Of a stretch of DNA of 64,000 nucleotides, positions 8,874-18,300 are shown piece after piece. The position numbers were made by a program, and so were the translations under genes. A model generated the notes under the pieces. The model did no database searches. It had not been told where the DNA came from and worked only from the letters and a program-made list of their open reading frames with translations. Position 1 is the stretch's first letter, and each line of letters opens with the position of its first letter. The DNA is from an uncultured bacterium (GTDB lineage: Bacteria > Planctomycetota > UBA1135 > GCA-002686595): the NCBI GenBank assembly GCA_937896235.1, contig CALBMX010000025.1, forward strand, positions 62,001 through 126,000, given 5' to 3'.

Positions 8874-10886
8874 TTAGTCGTCGTCGTGCTCAAGCGTGGC
8901 CGCCGCCAGAATCCGGGTCTGCTCCCCTTTTGGCATCGCCGAGTAGTCCAAAGGCTCGACCGAATACGTCCCCTCGCCTGCGGTTTGTGACTTCAAGTCC
9001 CGCTGGTAGGTTTGCATGCACGCAAGCGGAACAGTGGCTTCAATCACAGTTGTGTGACCATCATCCTCACTAGTTTGATCGACAACATGCCCGCGACGTT
9101 GACTGGTGATGTCCGCGAAGATTACGCCGGCATCATTCGCAGGAACATGGATCTCCACCTTCAGGATGGGTTCGAGCAAAACAGGACTCGCCTTTTCGAA
9201 ACCGTCCCGGAACGCTCGCGCACCAGCACGCCTAAAGCTAGCTTCGTCAGAGTCTACAGCGTGGAACTTGCCGTCGCAGAGTTCGACTTCAACGTCGACG
9301 ACGCGGCTTTGCGTAAGGATCCCGATCTCGCAAACCTCGCGAATTCCCTTCTCTACTGCGGGGATGAAGTTCCGCGGGATCGCCCCGCCAACGACTTTAT
9401 CAACAAATACGATTCCCGAGCCGGGAACCGCAGGCTTGACGCGCAGGGAGACCTCGGCGAACTGCCCGCGACCGCCCGACTGCTTGCGATGGCGAAAGTG
9501 CCCCTCGGCAGACTTCGAGATCGTCTCTTGGTAAGCGATCCGCGGTAGACGCGTCTCGATTTGCACGCCATACCTCCGCTCGAGGCGCGCCTCCAATACC
9601 TGGAGATGCAGCTCGCTCATTCCGCTGATCACCAGCTCATGGGTGAGCGCATCGTGGGTCGTCACAAAGGATGGATCCTCTGTCTCAAGCTTCCGAAGCG
9701 CCTCTCCGATCTTTTGCTCGTCTTTGATCGTCTTTGGCGTAACGGCGGCAGAGACAGAGGGTCGTGGCATTTTTGGAAACACGACCTCGTGCATCGGGTC
9801 CCCCTCCAAAGCGAAGACCTCGTGATGCCCGACATGCTCAACCTTCGTGAAGGCAACGATATCCCCTGCTCTTGCAGATTCGACTGCGACGCGATCTTTG
9901 CCCCCGATCAAGGCGAACAAACCTCCGATCTTTTCAGCCTTCGCCTCACCGTTCGCGATCACTGCTCCTGAGTGAATCGTACCGCGCAAGACCCGTGCAG
10001 TGCATATTCTGCCGACGTGAGGGTCAGACCTTACGCCGAATACCATTCCGAGCAGGCCCCCTTCGTCATCTGGAATGACAACCTTCCCGTCCACTTCAAA
10101 GCGCGGGTTCGAGACGGGGGTTGGGGCGAATTCCTCAAGGAATTCGAGCACGTCCTTCACGCCCAAACCCGAGTCGGGATTGCAGCAAAGGATTGGGATC
10201 AAAGTACCTTTTGCTATGGCTGGTGGCATTTGCGCATCTAGTTGTGCGCGAGTAAGAGTGCCGCCTTCCATGTAGCTCAGCATCAGCTCTTCATCATCGC
10301 AGTTGTCCATCACACGATCCATGACACGTGTTCGCCAATCCGCCACCTCTTCATCAAGAACGCAGCGAACTCTAGAGAACCCCGGACCACTCTGGTCCGG
10401 GACATCAAGAGGCACGCAGGTATGCCCGATTTTCTCTCTCAGCTCCTCCACCAGTCCGTCAAAGTCGGCGTTGTCGCCGTCAACATGGGTCACAACAAGG
10501 ATGCGTCCTAGCCCCATTTTCTCTGCGGCCTCGAGCTTCTTGCGAAGGTTGAACGTCAGTCCGCTCGCGCAGCTAACCACGGCAACAGCACAGTCCGAGG
10601 CGTGCATTCCCGACAGGGCCTCCGCCATAAAATCGGGGTATCCGGGAGTGTCGATCAAGTTCCAGGCTTTCCCGTCCTTGTTCGCGTGGACCACACTCAG
10701 TTGGAGCGTATGCCCCTTCGCTTGCTCTTCCGGCTCAGTGTCGCAAATGCTCGTTTTGTCGGCCACCGAACCTTTACGGTTCGTCGCGCCGAGTTCAAAA
10801 GCAAGGGCGTCCACCAAGGTGGTCTTACCGGAAGAGGGATGTCCCACAAAGGAAAGGTTCCTAAGGGTGGCAGGATTCGTCTTCAA
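8874..10886 (-). CDS. EF-G-like translational GTPase
   Basis: 670 residues, about 30 shorter than canonical EF-G. Domain order is G domain, domain II, then III-V (domain IV core HRKQSGGRGQFAEV; domain V around EPILKVEIHVP). The GTPase motifs are GHPSSGKT (15-22), DTPG (79-82) and THVD (133-136) in place of NKxD. The G1 sequence (HPSSGKT rather than HVDAGKT) and the short insert point to the EF-G-like (FusA2) group, not the housekeeping EF-G; these are often linked to stress or alternate ribosome handling. The start is TTG at 10886 with a very strong AGGAGG eight bases upstream. It stands alone between hairpins. Confidence 0.85.
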   Translation of the reverse strand: MKTNPATLRNLSFVGHPSSGKTTLVDALAFELGATNRKGSVADKTSICDTEPEEQAKGHTLQLSVVHANKDGKAWNLIDTPGYPDFMAEALSGMHASDCAVAVVSCASGLTFNLRKKLEAAEKMGLGRILVVTHVDGDNADFDGLVEELREKIGHTCVPLDVPDQSGPGFSRVRCVLDEEVADWRTRVMDRVMDNCDDEELMLSYMEGGTLTRAQLDAQMPPAIAKGTLIPILCCNPDSGLGVKDVLEFLEEFAPTPVSNPRFEVDGKVVIPDDEGGLLGMVFGVRSDPHVGRICTARVLRGTIHSGAVIANGEAKAEKIGGLFALIGGKDRVAVESARAGDIVAFTKVEHVGHHEVFALEGDPMHEVVFPKMPRPSVSAAVTPKTIKDEQKIGEALRKLETEDPSFVTTHDALTHELVISGMSELHLQVLEARLERRYGVQIETRLPRIAYQETISKSAEGHFRHRKQSGGRGQFAEVSLRVKPAVPGSGIVFVDKVVGGAIPRNFIPAVEKGIREVCEIGILTQSRVVDVEVELCDGKFHAVDSDEASFRRAGARAFRDGFEKASPVLLEPILKVEIHVPANDAGVIFADITSQRRGHVVDQTSEDDGHTTVIEATVPLACMQTYQRDLKSQTAGEGTYSVEPLDYSAMPKGEQTRILAAATLEHDDD

Positions 10887-11240
10887 AGTAATAGCCTCCT
10901 AATGGGCTAATGGGGGGTTAGAGGGCCCTCCCCATGCCGATGGCACGGTGTGATCAGGTCGAAGGGCCGGTGGGTATTGTGGCTTCCTCACCTATAGGAC
11001 GGTGGCGTCCGAGACTCTAGGCATACAGCCACATTTAGCCTCGTGGGACAGACTTCGCTCCCGGACAGACCCGATTGAGATTCCGATCCCTACGAACAAG
11101 GCGACCTGCCCTCACCATAAGCGCCACTGAAGTGGCCCATCTGGCAAAGGCAGGTCGCCTAGTCTTGTAGAGACCTTCGGAGAAGACCTCTACGGCTCAC
11201 TCGAGGTGAGCTTCTGAATCTCAGAGCTACCGAAGTGCGT
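10887..11240 (-). other. Intergenic region with three tandem hairpins
   Basis: About 350 bases between the OmpA-like gene and the EF-G-like gene, both on minus. Next to the OmpA-like stop are three inverted repeats in a row: GCTCAC/GTGAGC at 11195-11211; GTAGAG/CTCTAC with an inner CTTC/GAAG at 11167-11193; and a 12-bp AGGCGACCTGCC/GGCAGGTCGCCT stem at 11099-11160 with a small hairpin inside its loop. None has a clean T-run. The remaining part up to the TTG start shows no motif I recognise. It could be an elaborate 3' end, a leader or a small structured RNA. Confidence 0.4.
11099..11160 (-). terminator. Branched 12-bp hairpin, possible terminator
   Basis: Perfect 12-bp stem enclosing 38 bases, which themselves contain a GCCAC/GTGGC hairpin. 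On the minus strand it is followed by TGTTCG, only mildly T-rich. It is the most stable element downstream of the OmpA-like gene; whether it ends transcription or is a structured RNA cannot be told from sequence alone. Confidence 0.35.
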
Positions 11241-11882
11241 TTACTCGTGGACTACGATCTCAACACGACGGTTTTGGGCTTTGCCACTTTTGGAGTCGTT
11301 ACTTGTCACGGGGCTATACTCACCGTGTCCAACGACGACACATGAGGAATCCTCGATGCCACAATTCGAGACGAAATAGTTCAGAACACTCATCGCGCGT
11401 TTTTGTGAGAGCTCACGGTTTGAAGCGAACTTCGACTTGGAGATCCGATCGTTGTCCGTATGCCCTTCGATCCAAAACTGGCCGTTAGGGTGCTCGCGAC
11501 GGAGTAGGTCCGCAACTCCATCAAGCGCGCTTTTGCCGGCGTTCGACAAGGAGTCTTGCCCCGAGGCAAAGGAGATCGAGGAGGGGATCATGATGACCAA
11601 GTTACCGTTGCGCATGCCGACTTCCACGCCGTTGTCGAACGTGGGCAATACGGGTGCGCTGGCGACCTGAACCCTGGCGTTTTCCAGCTCGCCGTTGGTG
11701 TTCGAAAGAGCCATTTGCGTCTGGTCGAGTTGACTGCGCAGGTTTTGATTTTCGCCCATCAAGGCGGTGCGCTCTTCACGGAGAGCGCCGAGTTCAGCCT
11801 CGTAGTCATCGAGAACTTTTTGGGATGCGCAGCTGCCCAGGAGCGGGAGCAACGCGAGCAAAGCAAGGGCGTTGAATTTCAT
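11241..11882 (-). CDS. OmpA/Pal-family peptidoglycan-binding lipoprotein
   Basis: 213 residues from the ATG at 11882, which gives a clean lipoprotein signal (MKFNALALLALLPLLGSC, lipobox L-G-S-C); an upstream in-frame start at 11909 would precede the basic n-region. Residues about 20-70 form a coiled coil (heptads through YEAELGALREERTALMGEN). The C-terminal OmpA domain carries the peptidoglycan-contact motif EGHTDNDR, the NRELSQKRA helix and the closing NRRVEIVV strand. It probably tethers the outer membrane to the cell wall as Pal does. Two Cys in the OmpA domain (NCGIEDSSC) may form a disulfide. No tol genes are nearby. Confidence 0.88.
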   Translation of the reverse strand: MKFNALALLALLPLLGSCASQKVLDDYEAELGALREERTALMGENQNLRSQLDQTQMALSNTNGELENARVQVASAPVLPTFDNGVEVGMRNGNLVIMIPSSISFASGQDSLSNAGKSALDGVADLLRREHPNGQFWIEGHTDNDRISKSKFASNRELSQKRAMSVLNYFVSNCGIEDSSCVVVGHGEYSPVTSNDSKSGKAQNRRVEIVVHE

Positions 11883-11991
11883 GGTGGTGCTAGGGGCTAA
11901 AGGCGCCATTCTAAGGCCGATATCAGACGGCGCTTGTAGAGTCGAAAAGAGAACGTGAGCCGCCTACTATCGCCAAAATCCAGGTGGTTTT

Positions 11992-12966
11992 CTAGTAGGC
12001 GAAGAACCGCTCCACTACATTCTTCCAAGCGAGCAGGACGACTCCAATACCTATTCCCAAATAGGGACCGAAAGGCAGGTATCGACCTGCAATTCTTGCG
12101 GCGGCAAGGCTCCGACGGAAGGGTTTACCGTTTCCTCGCTCCCTTGTCCGCTTCCGAAGCAGGCACAGAAAGCGCAGAACATTCCCGAGTCCAGCGAGAC
12201 TCGCTGCAAAAGACGCCACCAGTAGGGCCAAGAGTGCGCCGCCCGGGCCGATGAAGCCTCCGGCTGCGGCCAGGAGCTTCACGTCTCCAAAGCCCATGGC
12301 GTCCCGCTTGTAGATGAGCCGTCCTAGCCATGAAATGCCAATCAGGACTCCACCCCCTACAGCCATACCGGCGAAGCAAGCGATGAGTGAGGAGACCCGG
12401 TCTACGCCTCCGGTTGCCAAGGCTTCATCGCCGGTCAAGACTTGAGCGATCCACGTCTCTTGGTGTAAGGCCGGCACAAGGAATGCACACAACGGTGCCA
12501 GGAACATCCCACCAATAGAGATCTCATCCGGAATCTCTAAGAAATCGAAATCGACAAACGTGGCGACAACGATGCCGGCCAAGACCACACACCGGACGGC
12601 CAAGAGGAGCGAAGGGGGTGGCCCAGTGACATAGGCCGATGCAAAAAACAGAGCGGCCGTAATGACCTCAACAAGCGGGTAGCGCCAAGCGATCGGTGCT
12701 TTGCAGGAGCGGCAGCGCCCTCGCTGTAGGAGCCACGAAAACAGAGGGACATTCTCCTTCCAAGTCAGTGTCGCATCGCACTTTGGACAAACCGAGCGCT
12801 TGGGGTGGGATATCGTCATTCCCTCACGCGGCAGCCTGTGAATGGCTGCATTGAGGAACGACCCGACGATCAAACCCAATAGGATCCAAGTCACGTACCA
12901 GAATGAATCTGGAATGGCGACGTCCCCCTCCGGTCTCCACAAGCCTAAAACGTGTTGCACAACCAC
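11992..12966 (-). CDS. pilD: Prepilin peptidase (leader peptidase/methyltransferase)
   Basis: 324 residues from a GTG at 12966 whose first base is the last base of the upstream TAG stop, with AGAGGG just before it. A bitopic family-A24 aspartyl protease: first TM and GSFLNAAIHRLP motif, zinc-binding CPKC/CRSC pairs (Cys60, 63, 85, 88), catalytic Asp in VDFDFLEIPDE (Asp139/141) and the GFGDVK motif (Asp228), with about seven membrane helices. It cleaves the KKSG-FTLIE leader of PilA and methylates the new N-terminus. It is co-transcribed with an Ig-like lipoprotein gene instead of lying beside pilB/pilC. Residues 50-100, the cytoplasmic methyltransferase loop, are complete. Confidence 0.93.
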   Translation of the reverse strand: MVVQHVLGLWRPEGDVAIPDSFWYVTWILLGLIVGSFLNAAIHRLPREGMTISHPKRSVCPKCDATLTWKENVPLFSWLLQRGRCRSCKAPIAWRYPLVEVITAALFFASAYVTGPPPSLLLAVRCVVLAGIVVATFVDFDFLEIPDEISIGGMFLAPLCAFLVPALHQETWIAQVLTGDEALATGGVDRVSSLIACFAGMAVGGGVLIGISWLGRLIYKRDAMGFGDVKLLAAAGGFIGPGGALLALLVASFAASLAGLGNVLRFLCLLRKRTRERGNGKPFRRSLAAARIAGRYLPFGPYLGIGIGVVLLAWKNVVERFFAY

Positions 12967-14939
12967 TAGTCCCTCTTGTCCTCGTTCCAACTGATCTCCA
13001 CGAAGTCCACCATCGGCGGATCCCAAGCTTGACCGGGGCCAATTTCCAATTCAATCCACAAACGTACAGCGCCGCACCGATCAAGTAGGCTGAGATCGTC
13101 CACCGGTCCGACATTTTCAACGCGCCCACCCGCCAGATCTCTCTCTCCCAGATACCGAACCCGCAGGCTCCCGGCCCCCGATCTAGCCCCGATGGCCGCC
13201 GCCCGCCATTGGATGTTGTCTCCACTCGGACGAATAGGTGCCGAGAGGACACCCACTCGCAAAATCTCCTTCAGTGGATTCCTCTCCGGCTCATCGAAAT
13301 GGAGCATGGCCAGGCCCTCGCCGCTTCGCACGTAAGCACTCTTCGACGGTGGCTGAAGCGATGCGCCTCCGCCATCCCCGAGTATCCAAATCTCCCTTGC
13401 CTCGACTTTGCCACTGATACGGATTCGCCCACCCGCGGCGAGAAGAAGAGGACCGTCCAAGGTTAGGTCCCCATCGATTACGAGGTCGCTGCCAGCTACG
13501 AGAATCGTCCACTTGTGCTGGCTCTCTCGCGCCTCTTCAATCCACCGATCTAGGCTCATTCCTCCGGGGAATGACATCCTCTCCGCCTGTGTCAATTGAG
13601 GATCCGAACTGACGCGACCGTACCACACCCCCCAAGGTTCTCCATCTGTCCGAGTACCCTCGCCAGATTCAACCATGCGAGTCATGTTTCCGGAGATCTC
13701 CATCCGTCCTTGAGAGCGAACGACTAAGCAGCCTTCCAAATCACTGAGATCGAGCGTCCTCTTCGGTTCCAGTGTCAACGAACTGCTGTGCAGGTCTCCA
13801 CCGGCGGCTCGAAGCGGAGTGGCGTCGTCGCTTAGGACCATAGCACCTGCCCGCCCATCACCTGCGGCTTTGGGCAATCGGATGCCAACAAATCCACGGC
13901 CGTCCCACATGGCCATACCGCGGCCACCGGGCATCTCTGCGGGTGAGCGTAAGCTTTGTGACAAGAACTCGAAGCGGTGGAAACGGTTCCCTCCTGCGCC
14001 ACGATAGGGGATGACTTCAAGGGGGAACGGCATCTGAGAGAGTGCCCACGCCGAGCGAACAGGGTGGCCCCCAAAATCCATCAAGCCATTCTCAACACGA
14101 TCTTCTTGCGGCTCGCGAACAACGAGGTGGTACTCACCTTGCTCAAGGATCCTAGGCAGAACACTGTCTCCGCTAACGCCGAGGCCCTCGACGGCTCGCA
14201 ATTCAATTCGTGCTCCGTCCCGCCGATTGGACACAAGGACGGCATGAACTGCGATATCTTCGAGAGTGGCCCCGCTGTCCTCCGGGCCTTCCTCGCCTTC
14301 GCGAAAATACCGCAAGACGAAGTCACCATCAAAAACGGTTCGCGGGTCTAACGGCTCACTCGAGATCAGCTCGATGGGTTCGGCTCCACCAAAAGCACTC
14401 TCAACGACCGAGAGTGAAGCGGCCCCACCGGGGGTATCATCAAAAAAAACACGCTCCCCTTGGGAGCCGGAGACCGTAGAGAATACGGAGCGATAGCAGG
14501 ACTCGAGCACCCTTCCGTCGCGCGCACGCAACCCAGAGACCAACGGAAAACCACCAAGCTCGCAGCTGTAGGTCTCCTTGGGCCGAAAGCCACCGTCCAA
14601 TAAATCTTTGGCCAAAGCTAGAGCCGGTCGAAAAAGGAGCTGGTCTCTTCGAACCTCAAACTCACCCGGCACGGAGTGCCCATGAGCATCCGAAATTCGG
14701 GCACTGGCCATCGTTACCGAGGACGGGTCGAGCTCCTCCGAGAAGTGAAAGACAAGGGTCTCATTAAGCAGAACTCCGCTCTGACCTTCTTGATCAAAGC
14801 GCTCGAGCGTGAACTCCTTGGCTTCCGTCTGATCCTTCACACAGGAAGCAACCAGAACAACACAACCGGCAGTGAATACGAGGTTCCTCCAAAGCAAAGC
14901 AAGAGATGTGAATGTCGAGTCGGGCACCATGTCCGACAT
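12966..14939 (-). CDS. Large Ig-like lipoprotein upstream of prepilin peptidase
   Basis: 657 residues. The signal peptide ends in VVLVASC, a usable lipobox; the start is the ATG at 14939 or 14930. The N-terminal third has an SbsA/Big_5-like Ig module (LNETLVFHFSEELDPSSV, then LFRPALAL) and a second, weaker one (EPIELISSEPLDPRTV). The middle carries short beta-strand repeats with VIDGDLTLDGPLLLAAGG, similar in kind to the strands before the Gly-rich part of the 15367 protein. It ends in the shared C-terminal motif (GAVRLWIELEIGPG, then a Pro-led strand to the terminus). Probably an outer-membrane lipoprotein exposed on one face; function unknown. Its stop overlaps the prepilin peptidase start, implying translational coupling. 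Confidence 0.8.
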   Translation of the reverse strand: MSDMVPDSTFTSLALLWRNLVFTAGCVVLVASCVKDQTEAKEFTLERFDQEGQSGVLLNETLVFHFSEELDPSSVTMASARISDAHGHSVPGEFEVRRDQLLFRPALALAKDLLDGGFRPKETYSCELGGFPLVSGLRARDGRVLESCYRSVFSTVSGSQGERVFFDDTPGGAASLSVVESAFGGAEPIELISSEPLDPRTVFDGDFVLRYFREGEEGPEDSGATLEDIAVHAVLVSNRRDGARIELRAVEGLGVSGDSVLPRILEQGEYHLVVREPQEDRVENGLMDFGGHPVRSAWALSQMPFPLEVIPYRGAGGNRFHRFEFLSQSLRSPAEMPGGRGMAMWDGRGFVGIRLPKAAGDGRAGAMVLSDDATPLRAAGGDLHSSSLTLEPKRTLDLSDLEGCLVVRSQGRMEISGNMTRMVESGEGTRTDGEPWGVWYGRVSSDPQLTQAERMSFPGGMSLDRWIEEARESQHKWTILVAGSDLVIDGDLTLDGPLLLAAGGRIRISGKVEAREIWILGDGGGASLQPPSKSAYVRSGEGLAMLHFDEPERNPLKEILRVGVLSAPIRPSGDNIQWRAAAIGARSGAGSLRVRYLGERDLAGGRVENVGPVDDLSLLDRCGAVRLWIELEIGPGQAWDPPMVDFVEISWNEDKRD

Positions 14940-15296
14940 TGAACCAGACGCGAGGCCCTCGCTCCTAGCAGCCCGGCAGAAAAAGTCGCGTTGTAAGGAA
15001 CTGCCCGTAATTCACCGCTTCCATCTAGCCTTCCCTAAGAGACACCAAGAGCCCCTCGACAAGTCACCCCAAGCTGGACGTGAGCACATGGTGTGGCCCC
15101 ATCTTCCCTCCATGGATGGAGCTGAGGCCCCACAGGTCGTAGACGAGGGAGTCTGCACTAGACCCAAGGTAGCCCACCTGGTCAGGTGTCCCGGGCACCC
15201 CTCCAGCCAAACCACACCGCATCGGGACGCCGCTTTGCCAGGTGAGTGTCTCTTCTCCCACCTTACCATCCGCCCCGAGGAAGAACCCCGAAACAG
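14940..15296. other. Intergenic region upstream of the 12966 lipoprotein
   Basis: About 350 bases between the start of the 12966-14939 gene and the hairpin after the 15367 gene. It should hold a promoter for the lipoprotein-prepilin peptidase pair, but I see no clear -35/-10 or sigma-54 site. A 111-codon open frame (15012-15347, minus) starts inside the hairpin and has no protein-like features. Confidence 0.35.
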
Positions 15297-15336
15297 AATC
15301 GGCCCCGATTCGCCTTTTGGCGAATCGGGGCCGATT
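15297..15336 (-). terminator. 18-bp perfect hairpin after the Gly-rich lipoprotein gene
   Basis: Stem AATCGGCCCCGATTCGCC paired with its exact complement across a TTTT loop, 30 bases beyond the stop at 15367. The minus-strand side continues CTGTTTC, only partly T-rich. The perfect 18-bp stem makes it the likely transcription end for the upstream tandem lipoprotein genes. Confidence 0.7.
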
Positions 15337-15366
15337 GAAGAAGGCATTACGCCTTTGGATTGCGAC

Positions 15367-18300
15367 TTAGAAGCGCCAGGTCACCCGGGAGAAGTCCAAA
15401 CTTGGTCGCGGGCTAGTAGCCGAAAGGCCTGCCCCCAGTGCGTCCAAGTCAAAGAGGACTTCAAAGCGGATGAACTCGACAGTTCCAGCACCCTTTGCGT
15501 TGATCAGTCCAATGTCGGACGTCCAATCTTGGAAGCCCAAAGCGGTGACATCAGGAGCACCACTTGCGTCCACTCCTGCAGATTGGAATGTGAACTGAAC
15601 ATCAACACTATCCGGTAGGAAGCGATCGGTCCCACTTGTGGAGACCAAGAACGAAACGGGGTGCAAGCTAAAGTCCACGCCAGCGGGAGGGTTGAAGCTA
15701 GTCATAGCAAGTGACGGTGCACCGCTCACTTCCAAAACCAACTGCATGGTCCCAATGTCAAAGGAGGCCGAGGCGACATTGAAGCGCGCTAGGTTCGTTG
15801 GATTCCCAGTTTCGCTTAGCACCAAGAGGCTATCACGCAGAAGCTGCGGATTGCGCAGATAGAGGTCATCTGGCGTACCCGCCAGAGCAGCCGCGTCAAC
15901 CGTCAACGTCCGACCATCGACACTGATGTTCGGCAGCGCCGGACCGGCAACAACAGTAGTCGGGCCAAGCACTGAGTCTAAGTCATCTTGGAAGTCGTCG
16001 CTGTTCAGATCAAGCGCGCTGCCCGTCGTGGTGTTGATACCAGCGAAACCGAACAGAAGAGGATCCGCAGGCAAACCGGGATTGATGGCTGCTTGACCAA
16101 CTGCGATCCACTTGGTACGGGCACGTGAGCGCGCACCAAATGAAGGCACTAGGGTCATCGCATCGGGGAACGTAACCTCGGGAAGAGAGTTTGCAGAACC
16201 TACAGGGTTAACAAACTGAATATCACCAGAAGGGTCAAGGACATGAATCTGAATGATACCCGGTCCGCCGGATCCCCCCGCATTGATGCTGGAGACCCCT
16301 GACTTACCATTTCCGCCTTTGCCACCTTGTGCAGAGATGCACTTCGCGACGACTGAGTCGAAAATAAGAGCAGAGCCCGCTTCAATAATGATATGACCAC
16401 CAGATCCGCCACCGGAGCCGCCACCTAGGTGGTCGTTTCCGATCGTGTTCTCGCCAGCGCCTCCCTTGCCACCTTGAGCAAGGATGGTACCTTCATCGCG
16501 GATGGTTACGGTACCAAGGCTAAGGATATGCAGGCTACCGCCACCACCAGCGCCGCCACAGCCCTTCTCATCAGAGGCCGGGGCCCAGTTCTTGTGTGGG
16601 AATACGTTGTCACCTACCGCGTCGCCACCGGCACCACCGCCGCCGCCAGCCCATGGCTTGGTCAACTCGCCGACAATCACTTTGCCGAGTCCAGCACTGA
16701 ACTGAGTTCCATAGAAATCGTTGTCGGTTTCACTGTCAAAGAACGGCTGGTTGCCGGGAGGACCCCCCAATGGGGGTTTATTACCATAAACGGCGCCCGT
16801 GGCCAGTGGACCACCATCCCAACCAGAGTCTGCAATCATGCCGAAAGTGACGCCGGACAAGTCCGTGGACCCCGTAGCGTCGGCACCTAGTTTGCCACCA
16901 CCGCCGCCGCCCGGTCGGCGTTGATCTTTTCCGCCTAGGCCAAAGCCACTCTCGCCGCCTTTGCCGCCGAAGTTAGCTTGAGAGAAAGGACCAAACCCGT
17001 TGCCGCCTTGTGGCGTTGATGTGGTCGTCAGGAAACTAGCAGTGCCGCCACTACCACCACCTGCTGAACCGGCCGAACCGACTTCAGGTTGGTTACCAGT
17101 CTGCAAGGTCGCAACGTCGGGCCGGTCGAAACCGCTTAGGTCAATTTTGCCTTCAATGACGATATTACCCGACGCTTGGATTCTTACTGGGTTCACACCT
17201 TGAGCTTTAATCGTCGCCCCCGCTTCCACCACAAGGTGACGAACGTTGACTTGACCACCGACTACCGGTTGATCTTTGGTGTGAACAAAAGGCAGAGACA
17301 TATCGGCGCCAATATCGCCACCTTCAATCGTGAGGGCACCGCTTGTATCGAGCAGGATGACCACGCCGCCAGGGATAACCCAGTCAAATGCGCCGTCACT
17401 TCCACCGGTACCTGAGAAGCTAAATGCTGCACTTAGGGAACCATTTTCCCAGATTGCAAGAGGCTCTGCGAAGGGGGCCGTTGTGTCCTCAAGGCTGTTG
17501 AAGTCTTCACCCGACAGATCGTAGTCGAGCTTGACCTCGTCGGCCATGTCGGTGGTCGGGACCAACCCGGGAAAGTCCACAATCGTGGTTTGAAAGTGAG
17601 CGAAGTTATTGACTTCAAGTTGGTTGCGGTCACCGACGAGGTCCTCGAACTCCGTGGTGACGACAGCTCGTATCTCACTGGACTGGGGAAGCATACCGAG
17701 TGGCTGCAACCGCAAGGTCGCACCGGTCTCGCTGCAGTTGCGCTCAAGGAGCACGTCGGTAGCGACGGGAACCCAGTTGTTGGGGCCGCCCGCTATGTCG
17801 AGGTACTCCAAGAATACCCGCTTGCTTGAGATGTTCGCATTGGCCGGATTGACAGGCTGGTTGAACTCAATCAAGACCGAAACCTTTGTCATTTCGTCGC
17901 TGTAGAGGTTCAGTCCCTGTCCAACGGGAACACTAAACGTCTGCGACACGGTGTCAAAAGTAAATTCGACATCAGACCCTGCGCCAGCGGCCACTTCAAT
18001 ATGAGTGACCTCATCTTCAGGATTGATAGCCGCCCCGCCACCATCGAGTTGGCGAACAACTGGTGTCGCGGGACCGGTTTGGGTATCGATGAATGCAACG
18101 GCGGGCACGGAGGATAAAGGCGTAACAAAGGTACGAACTTGAGCATCCTTAAGGCCGACTCCGGCGGTGGACTTGACCGTCAGGCCACTTCCAGAAGCAG
18201 ATCCGAAAACCGCAATCTGATAGTTGATTCCACCAATTTTCAAGCCCGAATCCGACAAGTCGTCAAGCACAGGGCAAGTCGGCTGGAAGCGAACTTTGGT

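Noticed and set aside
10944-10980. Possible second SRP RNA motif (GATCAGGTCGAAGG)
   Set aside because: It lacks the GGAA loop and GAGCAGCC part seen in the genuine SRP RNA at 48967-49086.
10887-11098. Possible RNase P RNA, tmRNA or 6S RNA
   Set aside because: I looked for the conserved cores of these RNAs (P4 GAGGAAAGUC-type, tRNA-like TTCGA end, 6S closing stem) and did not find them.
15012-15347. 111-codon minus-strand frame upstream of the 12966 lipoprotein
   Set aside because: It begins within the hairpin after the Gly-rich lipoprotein gene and shows no recognisable domain or ribosome-binding site.
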